A stretch of DNA of 64,000 bases, taken from an uncultured Prevotellaceae bacterium (GTDB lineage Bacteria; Bacteroidota; Bacteroidia; Bacteroidales; Bacteroidaceae). Location: positions 1 to 64,000 of the forward strand of contig CAMKTN010000009.1 in NCBI GenBank assembly GCA_946415705.1, written 5' to 3'. A program made the translations under genes and the position numbers. The notes beneath the pieces were generated by a model. That model was not told the DNA's origin. It made no database searches and saw only the letters and a list, made by a program, of their open reading frames with translations. Positions within the stretch are counted from its first letter, which is position 1, and every line of letters starts with the position of its first letter. Shown here piece by piece: positions 20,278 to 30,410 of this stretch.

Positions 20278-21894
20278 TTACTTCAGCACCAGGGGTGGCT
20301 CTGTGCTGCCGTTGGGGGCGCGGATGCGGAGGCTGCGGGCCAGCGTCGGAGCGATGGCTGTGGTGAGGATGGGCGTGGTGATGCGCTCGGCAGCCACCTG
20401 CGGGCCCAGTACGAAGAGGGGATAGGAATAGTAGGCGGTGCCGGGATGCACGTAGGTGGAGCCGTCGGTGGCCGTCACCTGCCAGCCGGGGCTGACGTCG
20501 ATGACGAGGTCGCCCGAACGCTCGCGGTTCCAGCCGGCGCTGATGCGCGACATCTTCTTGTCCCAAGCACCCAGCGCCAGATTGTGGGCCGTATAGACGG
20601 CACGCACACCCGACATCTGGCTCATGAAGTCCTCGCAGCGCGCCAGCACCTCGTCGAGGCGCAGCTGTCGCTGTTCCAAGAGTTTATGGTTGAGATAGAT
20701 GTGGTTACCGCAAGTGCCCTCGATGTACTGTGCCTGTCCGTAGGCAGCGCTGAGGTACATATTCAAGAGCATGGACGCGCGGTCCATGGAGAAATTGCCT
20801 GTAGCAATGCGGTAGTTCTTCTGGTCGGTCTCGCCACCGTTCACGTCGCTATAGCCGGTGGAGGAGAGCACCACGAAGGCGCCGTCCTTGCCGAAGACCT
20901 GGTCGAGGACGGCCAAAAGCTGGTAGATGACGCGGTCGAGGCGCACATAGGTGTCCTGCAACTCCGAGGGCGCCAGGCGGGCGCTGCGGTGTTCGTAGTT
21001 GCCAGCATAGAGGCCGATGGAGAGGAGGTCGGGAACGCGGTCGCGACCGAGATAGGAGCCTTCGACGCAGCGCGTGACGAACTGCAGCACCTCCTCGTTG
21101 ACCAGCGCCGACGTCTTGAACTGGCGCACACGGCTGGCATCGCTAAAGGAGTGGCTGAAGTTGGTCTCCTGACCGAAAGCGATATTTTCGAAGTAATGGA
21201 ACGCGGCCTTGCCTGTGTCGTAGATGGGCTTCCACGTCATGGAGCCGATGCGGGCGGAGAGGGGTTCCATGCGCTCATAGACCGCAGCCCACTTGGGGTA
21301 GTCGCCGTAGTAGCTGGTGCCGCACCACGAGCCGGTGTGGTCGCTGATCCAGAAGGCACCGTCGGATACGTGACCAGCCATGAGGACGGCCATATCGCGG
21401 TCGGGGGCGATGGCGTAGCTCACCGCAAACTCTCCGGTGGTGACCTCCAGCTCATCGGTGATAGTGGTAGTCATCAGATGCACGGGTGAGGAGGCATCGG
21501 TGGTCTGCAGGCCCTTGTATTTGGCATCATCCACGCAATAGACGGGCTGCAGCGTCTCGCGCGACAGCCATTTCAGCGAGGGGATGCCGTGGTCGGAGGG
21601 TGTCGTACCCGTCATCACCGTAGCCGTGGCGGAAGCCCTATCGACGGGGCTGAAGGGCTGCTGCGCATCGGTATAGTAGCGCCCCTCGGACATCAGACGC
21701 TTGAAGCCGCCATCCACATACAGCGGGGTGAAGGCCTCCAGATAGTCTGTGCGAAGCTGATCTACCAAGATATGAACCACCAGACGCGGCTGCTCTGCCG
21801 AGGCCTGGGCCTCGAGGCTGACGAGGGCCATGAGGATCGCGAGGGAGGAGAGCCAGCGGGTTTTGGAAGATGCGTTGTGTGAGAGTGGGCTCAT
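20278..21894 (-). CDS. Alkaline phosphatase / type I phosphodiesterase family protein
   Basis: LVVHILVDQLRTDYLEAFTPL..GTTPSDHGIPSLKW. Confidence 0.85.
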   Translation of the reverse strand: MSPLSHNASSKTRWLSSLAILMALVSLEAQASAEQPRLVVHILVDQLRTDYLEAFTPLYVDGGFKRLMSEGRYYTDAQQPFSPVDRASATATVMTGTTPSDHGIPSLKWLSRETLQPVYCVDDAKYKGLQTTDASSPVHLMTTTITDELEVTTGEFAVSYAIAPDRDMAVLMAGHVSDGAFWISDHTGSWCGTSYYGDYPKWAAVYERMEPLSARIGSMTWKPIYDTGKAAFHYFENIAFGQETNFSHSFSDASRVRQFKTSALVNEEVLQFVTRCVEGSYLGRDRVPDLLSIGLYAGNYEHRSARLAPSELQDTYVRLDRVIYQLLAVLDQVFGKDGAFVVLSSTGYSDVNGGETDQKNYRIATGNFSMDRASMLLNMYLSAAYGQAQYIEGTCGNHIYLNHKLLEQRQLRLDEVLARCEDFMSQMSGVRAVYTAHNLALGAWDKKMSRISAGWNRERSGDLVIDVSPGWQVTATDGSTYVHPGTAYYSYPLFVLGPQVAAERITTPILTTAIAPTLARSLRIRAPNGSTEPPLVLK

Positions 21895-21897
21895 GCG

Positions 21898-23133
21898 TTA
21901 ACGGGATAAACGGTATATGCACAGATGCACTAAGGCACGGCTTAGCAAAAGCAGTGCCAAAGGCATCGTGATGGAACTGAAATGTTGTGGAATGACGAAA
22001 GAAAGGAGCAGGAAGGCCACCAGCACAGCGGCTGCGGCGGCGTGATAGACGCAGCGCTCGCCGCGAATGTCGGCGCGCACCACGGGAATGACGAAGAAGA
22101 GCGGCAGCGGGTTCAGGAGCCACGCCTGCCAGTTGGTATCTACGGCGGGATGCTCGGAGAAGAGGGACATGAAGACGATGAGGATGCCGGCGACGCCCTG
22201 CAGCGTCAGCAATACGGCATCTACGCCCCAGACGGCACGCCGGCGGCGCACCTCCCAACATCCCAGCAGCAACGCCACGCACAACAGCCCCCAGAAGAGT
22301 TGGGCGGGGGTGAGGAAGAAGGTGGGCTCGGCAGCCATAGCCTCCTGCTGCTGGACGGCATTGGCCTCCAACGCCATGCGACGCTCCCGCACGAGCGGGG
22401 TGCAGCCCCACACGCCGCGGTCGATCATCGCGCTGTCGGCATACCACATCATATAGATAGGGGCGAACATCTCGTCGCGCTCACAAAGCAACGTATCAAC
22501 ATCGGCACCCAGCAGCAAGTCGTTGCCGACCTCGTCCCAAGGGCTGGCGGCGGTGAACTGATGCAGGAGCTGGCGGAACGTGTAGCGGGGAGCACGCGCG
22601 GGGTAACGGATAACGCCACGCACATAGGCCTCAATCATGTCGCGCGCCTTGGTAGTGCAGTTATTGCGGAAGATATTGTAGCGATAGACGCTGTTCTCCG
22701 GCTGGCAGTTGGAGAACAAGGCGGAGGTCAGTTCGGCAGCCTCGACGGGCAGCAGGTTGAGGACCTGCTCGGTGACGGAGGAGCCACGCATGCGGTACTC
22801 GTGCTCGAAGACATAGTACTCGGACACCGCACAGCGATAGTCGCACTCGCCCAGCACGAAGCGCCAGACGAAATGATCCTGTGCGAAGTCGAAGACACCG
22901 TAGTTGAAGACCACATCGTAGTTGTTCTGTGTGCTCTGTACGCGCAGAGCGGTGTGACCGTAGAGCTCATAGGACGCGAAACCCGGGGAACAGGTGAGCA
23001 GGCTGACCTGCAGGGTAGAATCCACGACCACAGCATCTGCTGCCTGCACATCCTCCGCCGACAGGCGCAAAGGGAGGCACAGACCACATACGAGCAGCAG
23101 GAAATGGACAAAGCGTCTCATAAACGGGCGCAA
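21898..23133 (-). CDS. DUF4105 family membrane protein
   Basis: LLTCSPGFASYELYGHTALRVQ..NIFRNNCTTKARDMIE. Confidence 0.8.
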   Translation of the reverse strand: MRPFMRRFVHFLLLVCGLCLPLRLSAEDVQAADAVVVDSTLQVSLLTCSPGFASYELYGHTALRVQSTQNNYDVVFNYGVFDFAQDHFVWRFVLGECDYRCAVSEYYVFEHEYRMRGSSVTEQVLNLLPVEAAELTSALFSNCQPENSVYRYNIFRNNCTTKARDMIEAYVRGVIRYPARAPRYTFRQLLHQFTAASPWDEVGNDLLLGADVDTLLCERDEMFAPIYMMWYADSAMIDRGVWGCTPLVRERRMALEANAVQQQEAMAAEPTFFLTPAQLFWGLLCVALLLGCWEVRRRRAVWGVDAVLLTLQGVAGILIVFMSLFSEHPAVDTNWQAWLLNPLPLFFVIPVVRADIRGERCVYHAAAAAVLVAFLLLSFVIPQHFSSITMPLALLLLSRALVHLCIYRLSR

Positions 23134-23265
23134 AATTAGTCATAATTTATGACTTAAGGCCTACAAAAGGCAAAATTCTTCTATCTGGAGGCTTAAATTT
23201 ACTAAAAATACGCCTCTGAATAAAGATAAATCGTAAATCGTAAATCGTAAATCGCAAATAAGTGC

Positions 23266-23273
23266 TACCTTTG
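23266..23273 (+). promoter_or_regulatory. -7 box TACCTTTG of coaX
   Basis: 8 nt before the ATG at 23282. Confidence 0.6.
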
Positions 23274-23281
23274 CAGCCGCA

Positions 23282-24022
23282 ATGAATTTGGTCATCGACA
23301 TTGGCAACACCACCAGCAAGTATTTTTGCTTCGAGGGTGACGAGTTGATCAGCAACGACCGAGAAGAGGGACACGACCTGTCCTTCCTCTCTGCTTTTTG
23401 CCAACAACGCGCCGACGCTGCCATCGTCTCCACCGTGGTGGACCTGCCTGCCGAGGCTGAGGAACGCCTGCGCGCCCTCCCCTGCCCCGTGCTGCGCTTC
23501 ACGGCCACAACGCCGATTCCGCTGCGCAACCGCTACCGCACGCCGGCCACCCTCGGCACCGACCGTTTGGCTGCGGCCGTGGGGGCATGGGCACAGCATG
23601 CGGGAAAGTCGCTGCTCGTCATCGACGCGGGCAGCTGCATCACCTTCGACTTCGTGACGGCTGGGGGTGACTACATGGGTGGCAACATCGCACCCGGGCT
23701 GCACGCCCGTCTGCAAGCCATCGGCGACTACTTCCCACGACTGCCTCTCGTGGCGGCCGAGGGCGATACGCCCGAGCTGGGCTACGACACCGAGACGGCC
23801 ATCCGCGCCGGCGTCATCCAAGGCATGCGCCACGAGATACAGGGCTATATCGCCACCTTCAGCAAGCGCTACGACGACCTGGTGGTGATGCTCACGGGCG
23901 GCGATGACATCGTCTTCGACCAAGCCGTGAAGCGCCTGATGGTCACCGACCACTACATGGTGCCACGCGGCCTCAACCACATTCTTCGCTACAACCTGCG
24001 ACTGACGAATCACACATTATGA
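23282..24022 (+). CDS. coaX: Type III pantothenate kinase
   Basis: MNLVIDIGNTTSKYF; TLGTDRLAAAVGAW; DAGSCITFD. Confidence 0.95.
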   Translation: MNLVIDIGNTTSKYFCFEGDELISNDREEGHDLSFLSAFCQQRADAAIVSTVVDLPAEAEERLRALPCPVLRFTATTPIPLRNRYRTPATLGTDRLAAAVGAWAQHAGKSLLVIDAGSCITFDFVTAGGDYMGGNIAPGLHARLQAIGDYFPRLPLVAAEGDTPELGYDTETAIRAGVIQGMRHEIQGYIATFSKRYDDLVVMLTGGDDIVFDQAVKRLMVTDHYMVPRGLNHILRYNLRLTNHTL

Positions 24023-25347
24023 AACTTAGATATACACTTCTCATCTGCTGCTTCTTAGGCATCGGGTTTGCGCAACACATCAACGCCCAATCGACGGGAT
24101 GCAACTCATCGTACTCCCGTTTCGGCTTGGGATTGCTCAGGGACCTGTCCAACAGCAACAACCGCGCGATGGGCGGCGTGGCACAGGCCCTGCGCTCCGG
24201 CAACCGCGTGAACTACCTGAATCCCGCCAGTAACTCGGCGGTCGATTCCCTCACCTTCCTCTTCGATGTTGGCATGAACCTGCAGCGCACACGCATGGTG
24301 CAGGACGGCAGTCACTTAGGCGTGAACAATACGGCCTTTGACTTCGCAATGGCCACTTTCCGCCTGCGCAGGCATTTGGGCATGACCCTGGGATTCACGC
24401 AATACTCCGACGTGGGCTACACCTTCACGAAAGAAAGCATTGTGGGCAACGACCTCACCACGGGCGAGCTCATCACCAGCCCTGCAGCCTATGCCGGACA
24501 AGGCGGCCTGCACCTGGCCTTCATGGGTGTCGGCTGGGAGCCCTTCAAGGGTTTCTCCATCGGCGCGAACATCGGCCTGCTATGGGGCACCATCAACCAC
24601 GAGATTGCCACCACGTATCTGCAGAACAATACCACCACGACCAACGACGGCGACCTTACCACGGTCTATGACGCCTCGCTGCTGACATGGAAGGCCGACG
24701 TGGGCGTGCAGTACCAGACGCTGCTCAATGCTACCAACCGCCTCACCCTCGGCGCCACCGTGGGTATCGGACATAAGATCAATCGCGAAGCCACTTACTA
24801 TAGCAGCTATTCGGCAGAAACGGTCGATGACCTCACCATTCAGTCGGTGCCGAAAGCCTACGAGCTGCCGATGACCTACAGTTTCGGTGTGGCATGGGAA
24901 CACGCAGAACGCCTGCTCATCGCTGCCGACGGCCACTTCGAGCAGTGGGGCTCCTGCACAGCGCCGTACTTCGACAAGTACGCCGGCGTCTATGCCACCT
25001 CCACGGGACACTACATGAACCGCCTGCGCTTCAACGTGGGTGCCGAGTATGTTCCGGGCCGCTACGACCGCCCCTATCAGCGACGTATGAACTACCGCTT
25101 CGGTGCCTTCTACTCCTCGCCTTACCAGAAGGTCAACGGCTACGACGGCCCCCGAGAGTTCGGCCTCACCGCCGGCTTGGGACTCCCCATCACCAACAAA
25201 ATCAACAACCGCTCGTATATCAACGTAGGTTTTCAGTGGACACACCGCTCTGCCAGCGCTGCCGAACTCATCACCGAGAACGTGATGAGCATCAACATCG
25301 GCCTCACCTTCAACGAGCGATGGTTCATGAAGTGGAAGTTCAAGTAA
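24019..25347 (+). CDS. Outer-membrane beta-barrel protein
   Basis: Signal peptide; SSYSRFGLGLLRDLSNSNNRAMGG; barrel-like strands. Confidence 0.7.
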   Translation: MKLRYTLLICCFLGIGFAQHINAQSTGCNSSYSRFGLGLLRDLSNSNNRAMGGVAQALRSGNRVNYLNPASNSAVDSLTFLFDVGMNLQRTRMVQDGSHLGVNNTAFDFAMATFRLRRHLGMTLGFTQYSDVGYTFTKESIVGNDLTTGELITSPAAYAGQGGLHLAFMGVGWEPFKGFSIGANIGLLWGTINHEIATTYLQNNTTTTNDGDLTTVYDASLLTWKADVGVQYQTLLNATNRLTLGATVGIGHKINREATYYSSYSAETVDDLTIQSVPKAYELPMTYSFGVAWEHAERLLIAADGHFEQWGSCTAPYFDKYAGVYATSTGHYMNRLRFNVGAEYVPGRYDRPYQRRMNYRFGAFYSSPYQKVNGYDGPREFGLTAGLGLPITNKINNRSYINVGFQWTHRSASAAELITENVMSINIGLTFNERWFMKWKFK

Positions 25348-25392
25348 GCACGGAAAGACGCGGAAAGTATCGGAAAGACGCGGAAAAGAAAA

Positions 25393-26073
25393 GTGAAAAA
25401 TAAGGATTCCCATAAGCCCCATAAGCCTCATAAGGCCCATAAGCCCTATGAGCCCCATAGGGCCCATTTTTCACTTTTCATTCTTTCCTTTTTCATTTTC
25501 CTCTCCTGCAGCGGCCACCACGAGCATATCGCGCCAGCCGTCAACGAACAGGATTCCCTGCCGTTCATGACCTCCCACGGTATCTCCAACCTCATCTCCG
25601 ACTCGGGCATCATCAGCTACAAGATCGTTGCCGAGGACTGGAACATCTACACCACAGAACCGCAGAAATGGACATTCCTGAAGGGGCTGTTCCTTGAAAA
25701 GTTTGACACCACCTTCCATGTGGAGTGGCACGTGCAGAGCGATACGGCCTACTGCCACGCCAACCGCACGTGGGAGCTGCGAGGACGCGTAGTGGTGCTG
25801 AACCGCGACGGCGACCTGTTTGAGACAGAGGAACTCTTCTGGGACATGGACGAGCACCAGCTGTGGAACCACATGTTCATGACCATTACCAAGCCCGGCT
25901 CCGAGCAGCAGCTGACCGGCTATAACTTCCGCTCCAACGAGGAGATGACGGACTATCACATCGACAACTCCGCCGGCTACACGCCAGCCGAAGACAGCGA
26001 CGAACCCAACAGCGAAATCAAAGAAGAACGCGCCTCGCAAGCTGACAGCCGACGCGCACTACAAGGACAATGA
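25393..26073 (+). CDS. lptC: LPS export periplasmic protein LptC
   Basis: Lipobox FLSCSG; GIISYKIVAEDWNIY..PQKWTFLKGLFLEKFD; GTG start is the only plausible in-frame start before the lipobox. Confidence 0.8.
   Translation: MKNKDSHKPHKPHKAHKPYEPHRAHFSLFILSFFIFLSCSGHHEHIAPAVNEQDSLPFMTSHGISNLISDSGIISYKIVAEDWNIYTTEPQKWTFLKGLFLEKFDTTFHVEWHVQSDTAYCHANRTWELRGRVVVLNRDGDLFETEELFWDMDEHQLWNHMFMTITKPGSEQQLTGYNFRSNEEMTDYHIDNSAGYTPAEDSDEPNSEIKEERASQADSRRALQGQ
25407..25467 (+). repeat. Nonamer tandem repeat (CATAAGCCC)n inside lptC 5' end
   Basis: CATAAGCCC CATAAGCCT CATAAGGCC CATAAGCCC TATGAGCCC CATAGGGCC CAT. Confidence 0.9.
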
Positions 26074-27350
26074 CAACAACGACACTCATTATTTATATTA
26101 TCTGCACCCTGGCCTTCTCCGCCTTCTTCTCCGGCATGGAGATTGCCTTCGTGTCCAGCAGCAAGCTGCGCTTTGAGATGGACCGCTCGCAAAGCGGATT
26201 CAGCCCACGTCTGGCGGCCACCTTCTACGAGCACCCCAACAATTTCATCTCCACGCTCCTCGTGGGCAACAACATCGCGCTGGTAGTCTATGGCATTCTC
26301 TTCGCACAACTGCTGGACACCACGATGATGACACCCCTCGGCATCACCGACGGATGGCTGTCGCTGCTCATCGAGACGGTCATCTCCACCTTCATCGTGC
26401 TCTTCACGGGCGAGTTCCTGCCGAAGTTGCTGTTTAAGTTGAATCCCAACAAGACGCTCATCTTCTTCGCGCCCATCGCCTATCTCTTCTACATCCTCCT
26501 CTACCCCATCGCCAAGTTCACCAGCGGGCTGGCAAAGCTCATCCTGCGCATCTTTGGGCTGAAGGTGACGAACAACGACACCGACACCGCCTTCACCAAG
26601 GTGGATCTCGACTATCTCATCCAATCCACCATCGACCAGACGGACAACGAGGAGGAAATCAACGACGAGGTGAAGATCTTCCAGAACGCCCTCGATTTCA
26701 GTAATTGCAAAGTCCGCGACTGCATCGTCCCACGCACGGAAATCGTGGCCGTGGATCTCAACGAGAGTCTGGCAGACCTCAAGACACTCTTCATCGAGAG
26801 TGGGTGCTCGAAAATCATTGTCTATGAAGAAGATATAGACAACATCGTGGGCTTCATACATTCCTCTGAGATGTTCCGCCTCAAAGGCAACGACAGTTGG
26901 AAGGAGCACATCCGCGAAGTGCCCATCGTGCCGGAGAGCATGAGCGCACAGAAACTGATGGAAACGCTCATGCAGCAGAAAATCTCGCTGGCCGTCGTCG
27001 TGGATGAATTCGGAGGCACCAGCGGCATCTGCACACTCGAGGACCTCGTGGAGGAAATCTTCGGAGACATCGAGGATGAACACGACCAACAGCAGTACAC
27101 CGCTAAGCAGCTGCCCTCGGGCGAGTACGAGATCTCCGCACGTCTGGAGGTGGAGAAGGCCAACGAGCTCCTCGACCTGGAGTTGCCGGAGAGCGACGAA
27201 TACCTCACCGTGGGCGGTCTCATCCTTCATCGCGTGCAACGTTTTCCGAAGCTCAACGAGGTCATCACCTTCGACAACTTCGAATTCAAGATTATCAAGA
27301 ATACAAACACCAAAATTGAGCTCGTTCGCCTGCGAATTTTGGAACATTAG
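26070..27350 (+). CDS. CNNM/CBS-domain hemolysin family protein (GldE-like)
   Basis: CNNM TM domain, CBS domains, VVDEFGGTSGICTLEDLVEEIFGDI. Confidence 0.9.
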   Translation: MTTTTLIIYIICTLAFSAFFSGMEIAFVSSSKLRFEMDRSQSGFSPRLAATFYEHPNNFISTLLVGNNIALVVYGILFAQLLDTTMMTPLGITDGWLSLLIETVISTFIVLFTGEFLPKLLFKLNPNKTLIFFAPIAYLFYILLYPIAKFTSGLAKLILRIFGLKVTNNDTDTAFTKVDLDYLIQSTIDQTDNEEEINDEVKIFQNALDFSNCKVRDCIVPRTEIVAVDLNESLADLKTLFIESGCSKIIVYEEDIDNIVGFIHSSEMFRLKGNDSWKEHIREVPIVPESMSAQKLMETLMQQKISLAVVVDEFGGTSGICTLEDLVEEIFGDIEDEHDQQQYTAKQLPSGEYEISARLEVEKANELLDLELPESDEYLTVGGLILHRVQRFPKLNEVITFDNFEFKIIKNTNTKIELVRLRILEH

Positions 27351-27476
27351 GCCCTCCTGCGCGTAACTTTAAGGTAAAAAATGCAATTTTCAAGGCAAAT
27401 GCGCGGTCATTTGCCAAAAACTTCGTACCTTCGTGCGCTTTTTGAGCAATTATAAACAAAAACATATATAAAATCT

Positions 27477-29633
27477 ATGGCAACATTACAGAAAATCAGA
27501 AGCAAAGGTGCGCTCCTCATCCTCTTCGTAGGTCTCGCACTGTTTGCTTTCATCGCCGAAGAAGGCGTACGTTCGCTGTCATCATCCCGCGCTGAAAGCC
27601 ATCAGCGTATTGGCGAGGTGTATGGCAAATCCATCAACATTCAGGAGTTCAACGACCTCGTGGATGAATACTTGGATGTCGTCAAGTTCAGTTCCGGCAA
27701 CGAGAACCTCACCGAAGAGCAGATGCAGCAGGTACGTGACCAGGTGTGGAACACCTTCGTACAGACAAGCCTCTTGGAGCACGAGTGTGCAGAACTCGGC
27801 ATCACCGTCACCGACGCTGAGATGCAGGAGATCATCAAGACCGGCCAGAACCCCATGCTGGCACAGACGCCCTTCCGCAACCAGCAGACAGGCGCCTTCG
27901 ACGTGGAGGCCCTCAACCAGTTCCTCACACAATACAAGTCCATCAAGGAACAGCCCGGTCAGCCCGCTGAAGCTGTAGAGTACTACACACAGCTCTATAA
28001 CTACTGGAAGTTCATCGAGAAGAACGTGCGCCAGCAGACGCTCGCCAACAAGTACCAGGCGCTGCTCAGCAAGCTCTTCATCGCCAACCCCACCAGCGTG
28101 CAGAACCTCTTCGACGCTCGCAACAACGAGAAGGAAGCACTCCTCGTGTCTCTCCCCTACACCGCCGTCAAGGACGAGGTGAAGGCCGACGAGAAAGAGC
28201 TCAAGGCAAAGTACGATGAGCTGAAGGATGCCTTCCGCCTGGATGAGCCCACCCGCGACATCAAGTACATCGACGTGGCCATCACCGCCAGCAAGGCAGA
28301 CCGCGACGAGATCAACAACGAGCTCCTCGAGGTGGCATCGCAGATGCAGGCCGAGGATGCCGACTACGCCAACATCATCCGCAAGAGCGGTAGCACCATC
28401 TCTTACAAGGCGCTCCCCGTGCGTCGCGCTGCCCTCCCCGGCGACATCGCCGCACAGGTGGATTCCATGAGCGTTGGCGCCCAGAAGGGTCCCTTCCTCA
28501 GCGCTGCTGACAACACCCAGAACATCGTGCGCCTCATCGCCAAGACCATGCTGCCCGACTCCGTGCAGATTCGCCAGATCGGTCTCGGCGGTATGGACGA
28601 AGCCGCTACGCAGAAGACCGCTGATAGCATCATGAACGTCCTCAACGCAGGCGTACCCTTCGACAGCATCGCCAAGAAGTACAACCAGACCGGCGAGGCT
28701 CAGTGGATCACCTCCGCACAGTATGAGAACGCCCTGCTCGACGACAACAACCTGAAGTTCATCAACGCCATCACCACGCAGGCCGCAGGCACCACGCAGC
28801 AGATCAAGCTCAGCACGGGCATGGCTATCGTGAACGTCCTCGACCGCCGCAACATGGTTGAGAAGTACCAGGTGGCCATCGTCAAGCGTCCGCTCGACTT
28901 CTCCAACGACACCTTCAACAAGACCTACAACGACTTCTCACAGTTCGTAGCCTCCAACAAGACCCCCGAGGAAATCGAGGCCAACGCCATGAAGGCCGGC
29001 TATATGGTGCAGCAGCGCCAGGACATCTACAGCAGTGAGCACAACATCGCAGGCCTCAGCGCCACACGCGAGGCTTTCCGCTGGGTCTTCAACAGCGACA
29101 CCAAGGTGGGTGAGATTTCCGAGATTTATACCTGCGGTAACAACGACCACCTCCTCGTCGTCATCCTCACCGGCAAGAACGATACCAAGTACCGCACGCT
29201 GGAGAGTGTGAAGGACTTCATCGAGGGCGAGGTCATCCGCGACAAGAAAGCCGGCATCCTGCAGGAGCAGATGGAAGGCTGCGCCGACCTCAACGCTGTG
29301 GCTAAGCTGGCAGGTGCACAGACCGACACCGTGCGCCACATTACCTTCAACGCTCCCGTCTTCGTGCCCTCCACCGGTGGCAGCGAGCCCGCACTCGCAG
29401 GCGCTGTGGCCAAGACCGCGAAGGGTGGCTTCGCCAAGGGCGTGAAAGGTAACGCCGGCGTCTATGCCTTCCAGGTCATCGCCGAGAATAAGACCGCAGC
29501 CAAGCTCGACGATGCTACCAAGCAGAACATCGCCCAGCAGCTGACCAGCAACAGCCTCCGTGCAGCTTCACGCTATATGCAGGAGCTCTTCCAGAAGGCC
29601 AACGTCAAGGACAACCGCTACCTCTTCTACTAA
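27477..29633 (+). CDS. PpiD/SurA-like peptidylprolyl isomerase
   Basis: MATLQKIRSKGALLILFVGLALFAF..; SurA_N architecture. Confidence 0.9.
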   Translation: MATLQKIRSKGALLILFVGLALFAFIAEEGVRSLSSSRAESHQRIGEVYGKSINIQEFNDLVDEYLDVVKFSSGNENLTEEQMQQVRDQVWNTFVQTSLLEHECAELGITVTDAEMQEIIKTGQNPMLAQTPFRNQQTGAFDVEALNQFLTQYKSIKEQPGQPAEAVEYYTQLYNYWKFIEKNVRQQTLANKYQALLSKLFIANPTSVQNLFDARNNEKEALLVSLPYTAVKDEVKADEKELKAKYDELKDAFRLDEPTRDIKYIDVAITASKADRDEINNELLEVASQMQAEDADYANIIRKSGSTISYKALPVRRAALPGDIAAQVDSMSVGAQKGPFLSAADNTQNIVRLIAKTMLPDSVQIRQIGLGGMDEAATQKTADSIMNVLNAGVPFDSIAKKYNQTGEAQWITSAQYENALLDDNNLKFINAITTQAAGTTQQIKLSTGMAIVNVLDRRNMVEKYQVAIVKRPLDFSNDTFNKTYNDFSQFVASNKTPEEIEANAMKAGYMVQQRQDIYSSEHNIAGLSATREAFRWVFNSDTKVGEISEIYTCGNNDHLLVVILTGKNDTKYRTLESVKDFIEGEVIRDKKAGILQEQMEGCADLNAVAKLAGAQTDTVRHITFNAPVFVPSTGGSEPALAGAVAKTAKGGFAKGVKGNAGVYAFQVIAENKTAAKLDDATKQNIAQQLTSNSLRAASRYMQELFQKANVKDNRYLFY

Positions 29634-29685
29634 GCATTTCGCACACGCGCAATATTATATATAGGTACGCGCGCATAAACGCCAT

Positions 29686-29721
29686 AAAGGGGATGTGTCA
29701 CCACCGACACTTCCCCTTTTT
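29686..29721 (+). terminator. Hairpin terminator
   Basis: AAAGGGGATGTGTC..GACACTTCCCCTTTTT. Confidence 0.75.
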
Positions 29722-29860
29722 CGTCGCCTTTTCGGGCTTTTTCACCCTGTTTTGCCCAATTTGACGTTAAATAATGCAAATCTTTTCGCGAAAAGTTTCA
29801 TCGAAGCGAAGAAAAGCCTACCTTTGCATTTGCAAAGTCAAGATAGCAAACCCGAATGCA

Positions 29861-30358
29861 ATGAAAACCCAAGTCATTCTTAAGCGACCTGTACACTTAG
29901 GCCTTGAAGCACGCCGCGAAAAAGAAGCGGTCAGACGCATGTTAACCTTCGAGCGTTTCGCACGCGATAACCAGCTGTGGGACGAGATGATGACATGCTA
30001 TACACCTGACGCCACCATCAAAGCGTCGTGGTTCGACGGCGATGCCAAAGCATTTGCCGATGCGCTGGCCGCACGCACCGATCATATCCCCTACCACATC
30101 CATGCGTGTATCGTATGGACACATGGCAACCGTGCCGTAGCCATCGTGGAAACCACCTTCCCCGTGAAGACGGAGATTGCCGGTGTCACCTTCAACCAGA
30201 CGGGTGAATCGCAGTACATCTACAAGCTCGTGCGCTACAACGGCGAGTGGTACATCAAATGCTGCACCACCATCCTTGAGGAGCTCCCCGGCAAGAGCCG
30301 CCCCGACTACCTCAAAGATCTCTACGAGGAAGCCGACAATTGGCTGCTGAACGGCTAA
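29861..30358 (+). CDS. SnoaL/NTF2-like protein
   Basis: MLTFERFARDNQLWDEMMTCYTPDATIKASWFDG; start at internal Met downstream of TACCTTTG. Confidence 0.75.
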   Translation: MKTQVILKRPVHLGLEARREKEAVRRMLTFERFARDNQLWDEMMTCYTPDATIKASWFDGDAKAFADALAARTDHIPYHIHACIVWTHGNRAVAIVETTFPVKTEIAGVTFNQTGESQYIYKLVRYNGEWYIKCCTTILEELPGKSRPDYLKDLYEEADNWLLNG

Positions 30359-30377
30359 CCCCCTATAAAAGAAATAA

Positions 30378-30410
30378 CGGGTGCAACGTTTGTTGCACCC
30401 GCTTTTCTTT
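30378..30410. terminator. Bidirectional terminator
   Basis: CGGGTGCAACGTTTGTTGCACCCG-CTTTTCTTTT. Confidence 0.8.

Noticed and set aside
20191-21489. 432-aa plus-strand ORF opposite the phosphatase gene
   Set aside because: Shadow of the well-supported minus-strand CDS; no domain pattern.
25407-25467. CRISPR-like array
   Set aside because: Units are only 9 nt with no spacers and no cas genes in the window.
25977-27347. 456-aa minus-strand ORF opposite the CNNM/GldE-like gene
   Set aside because: Acidic/valine-rich shadow translation of a clear plus-strand CDS.
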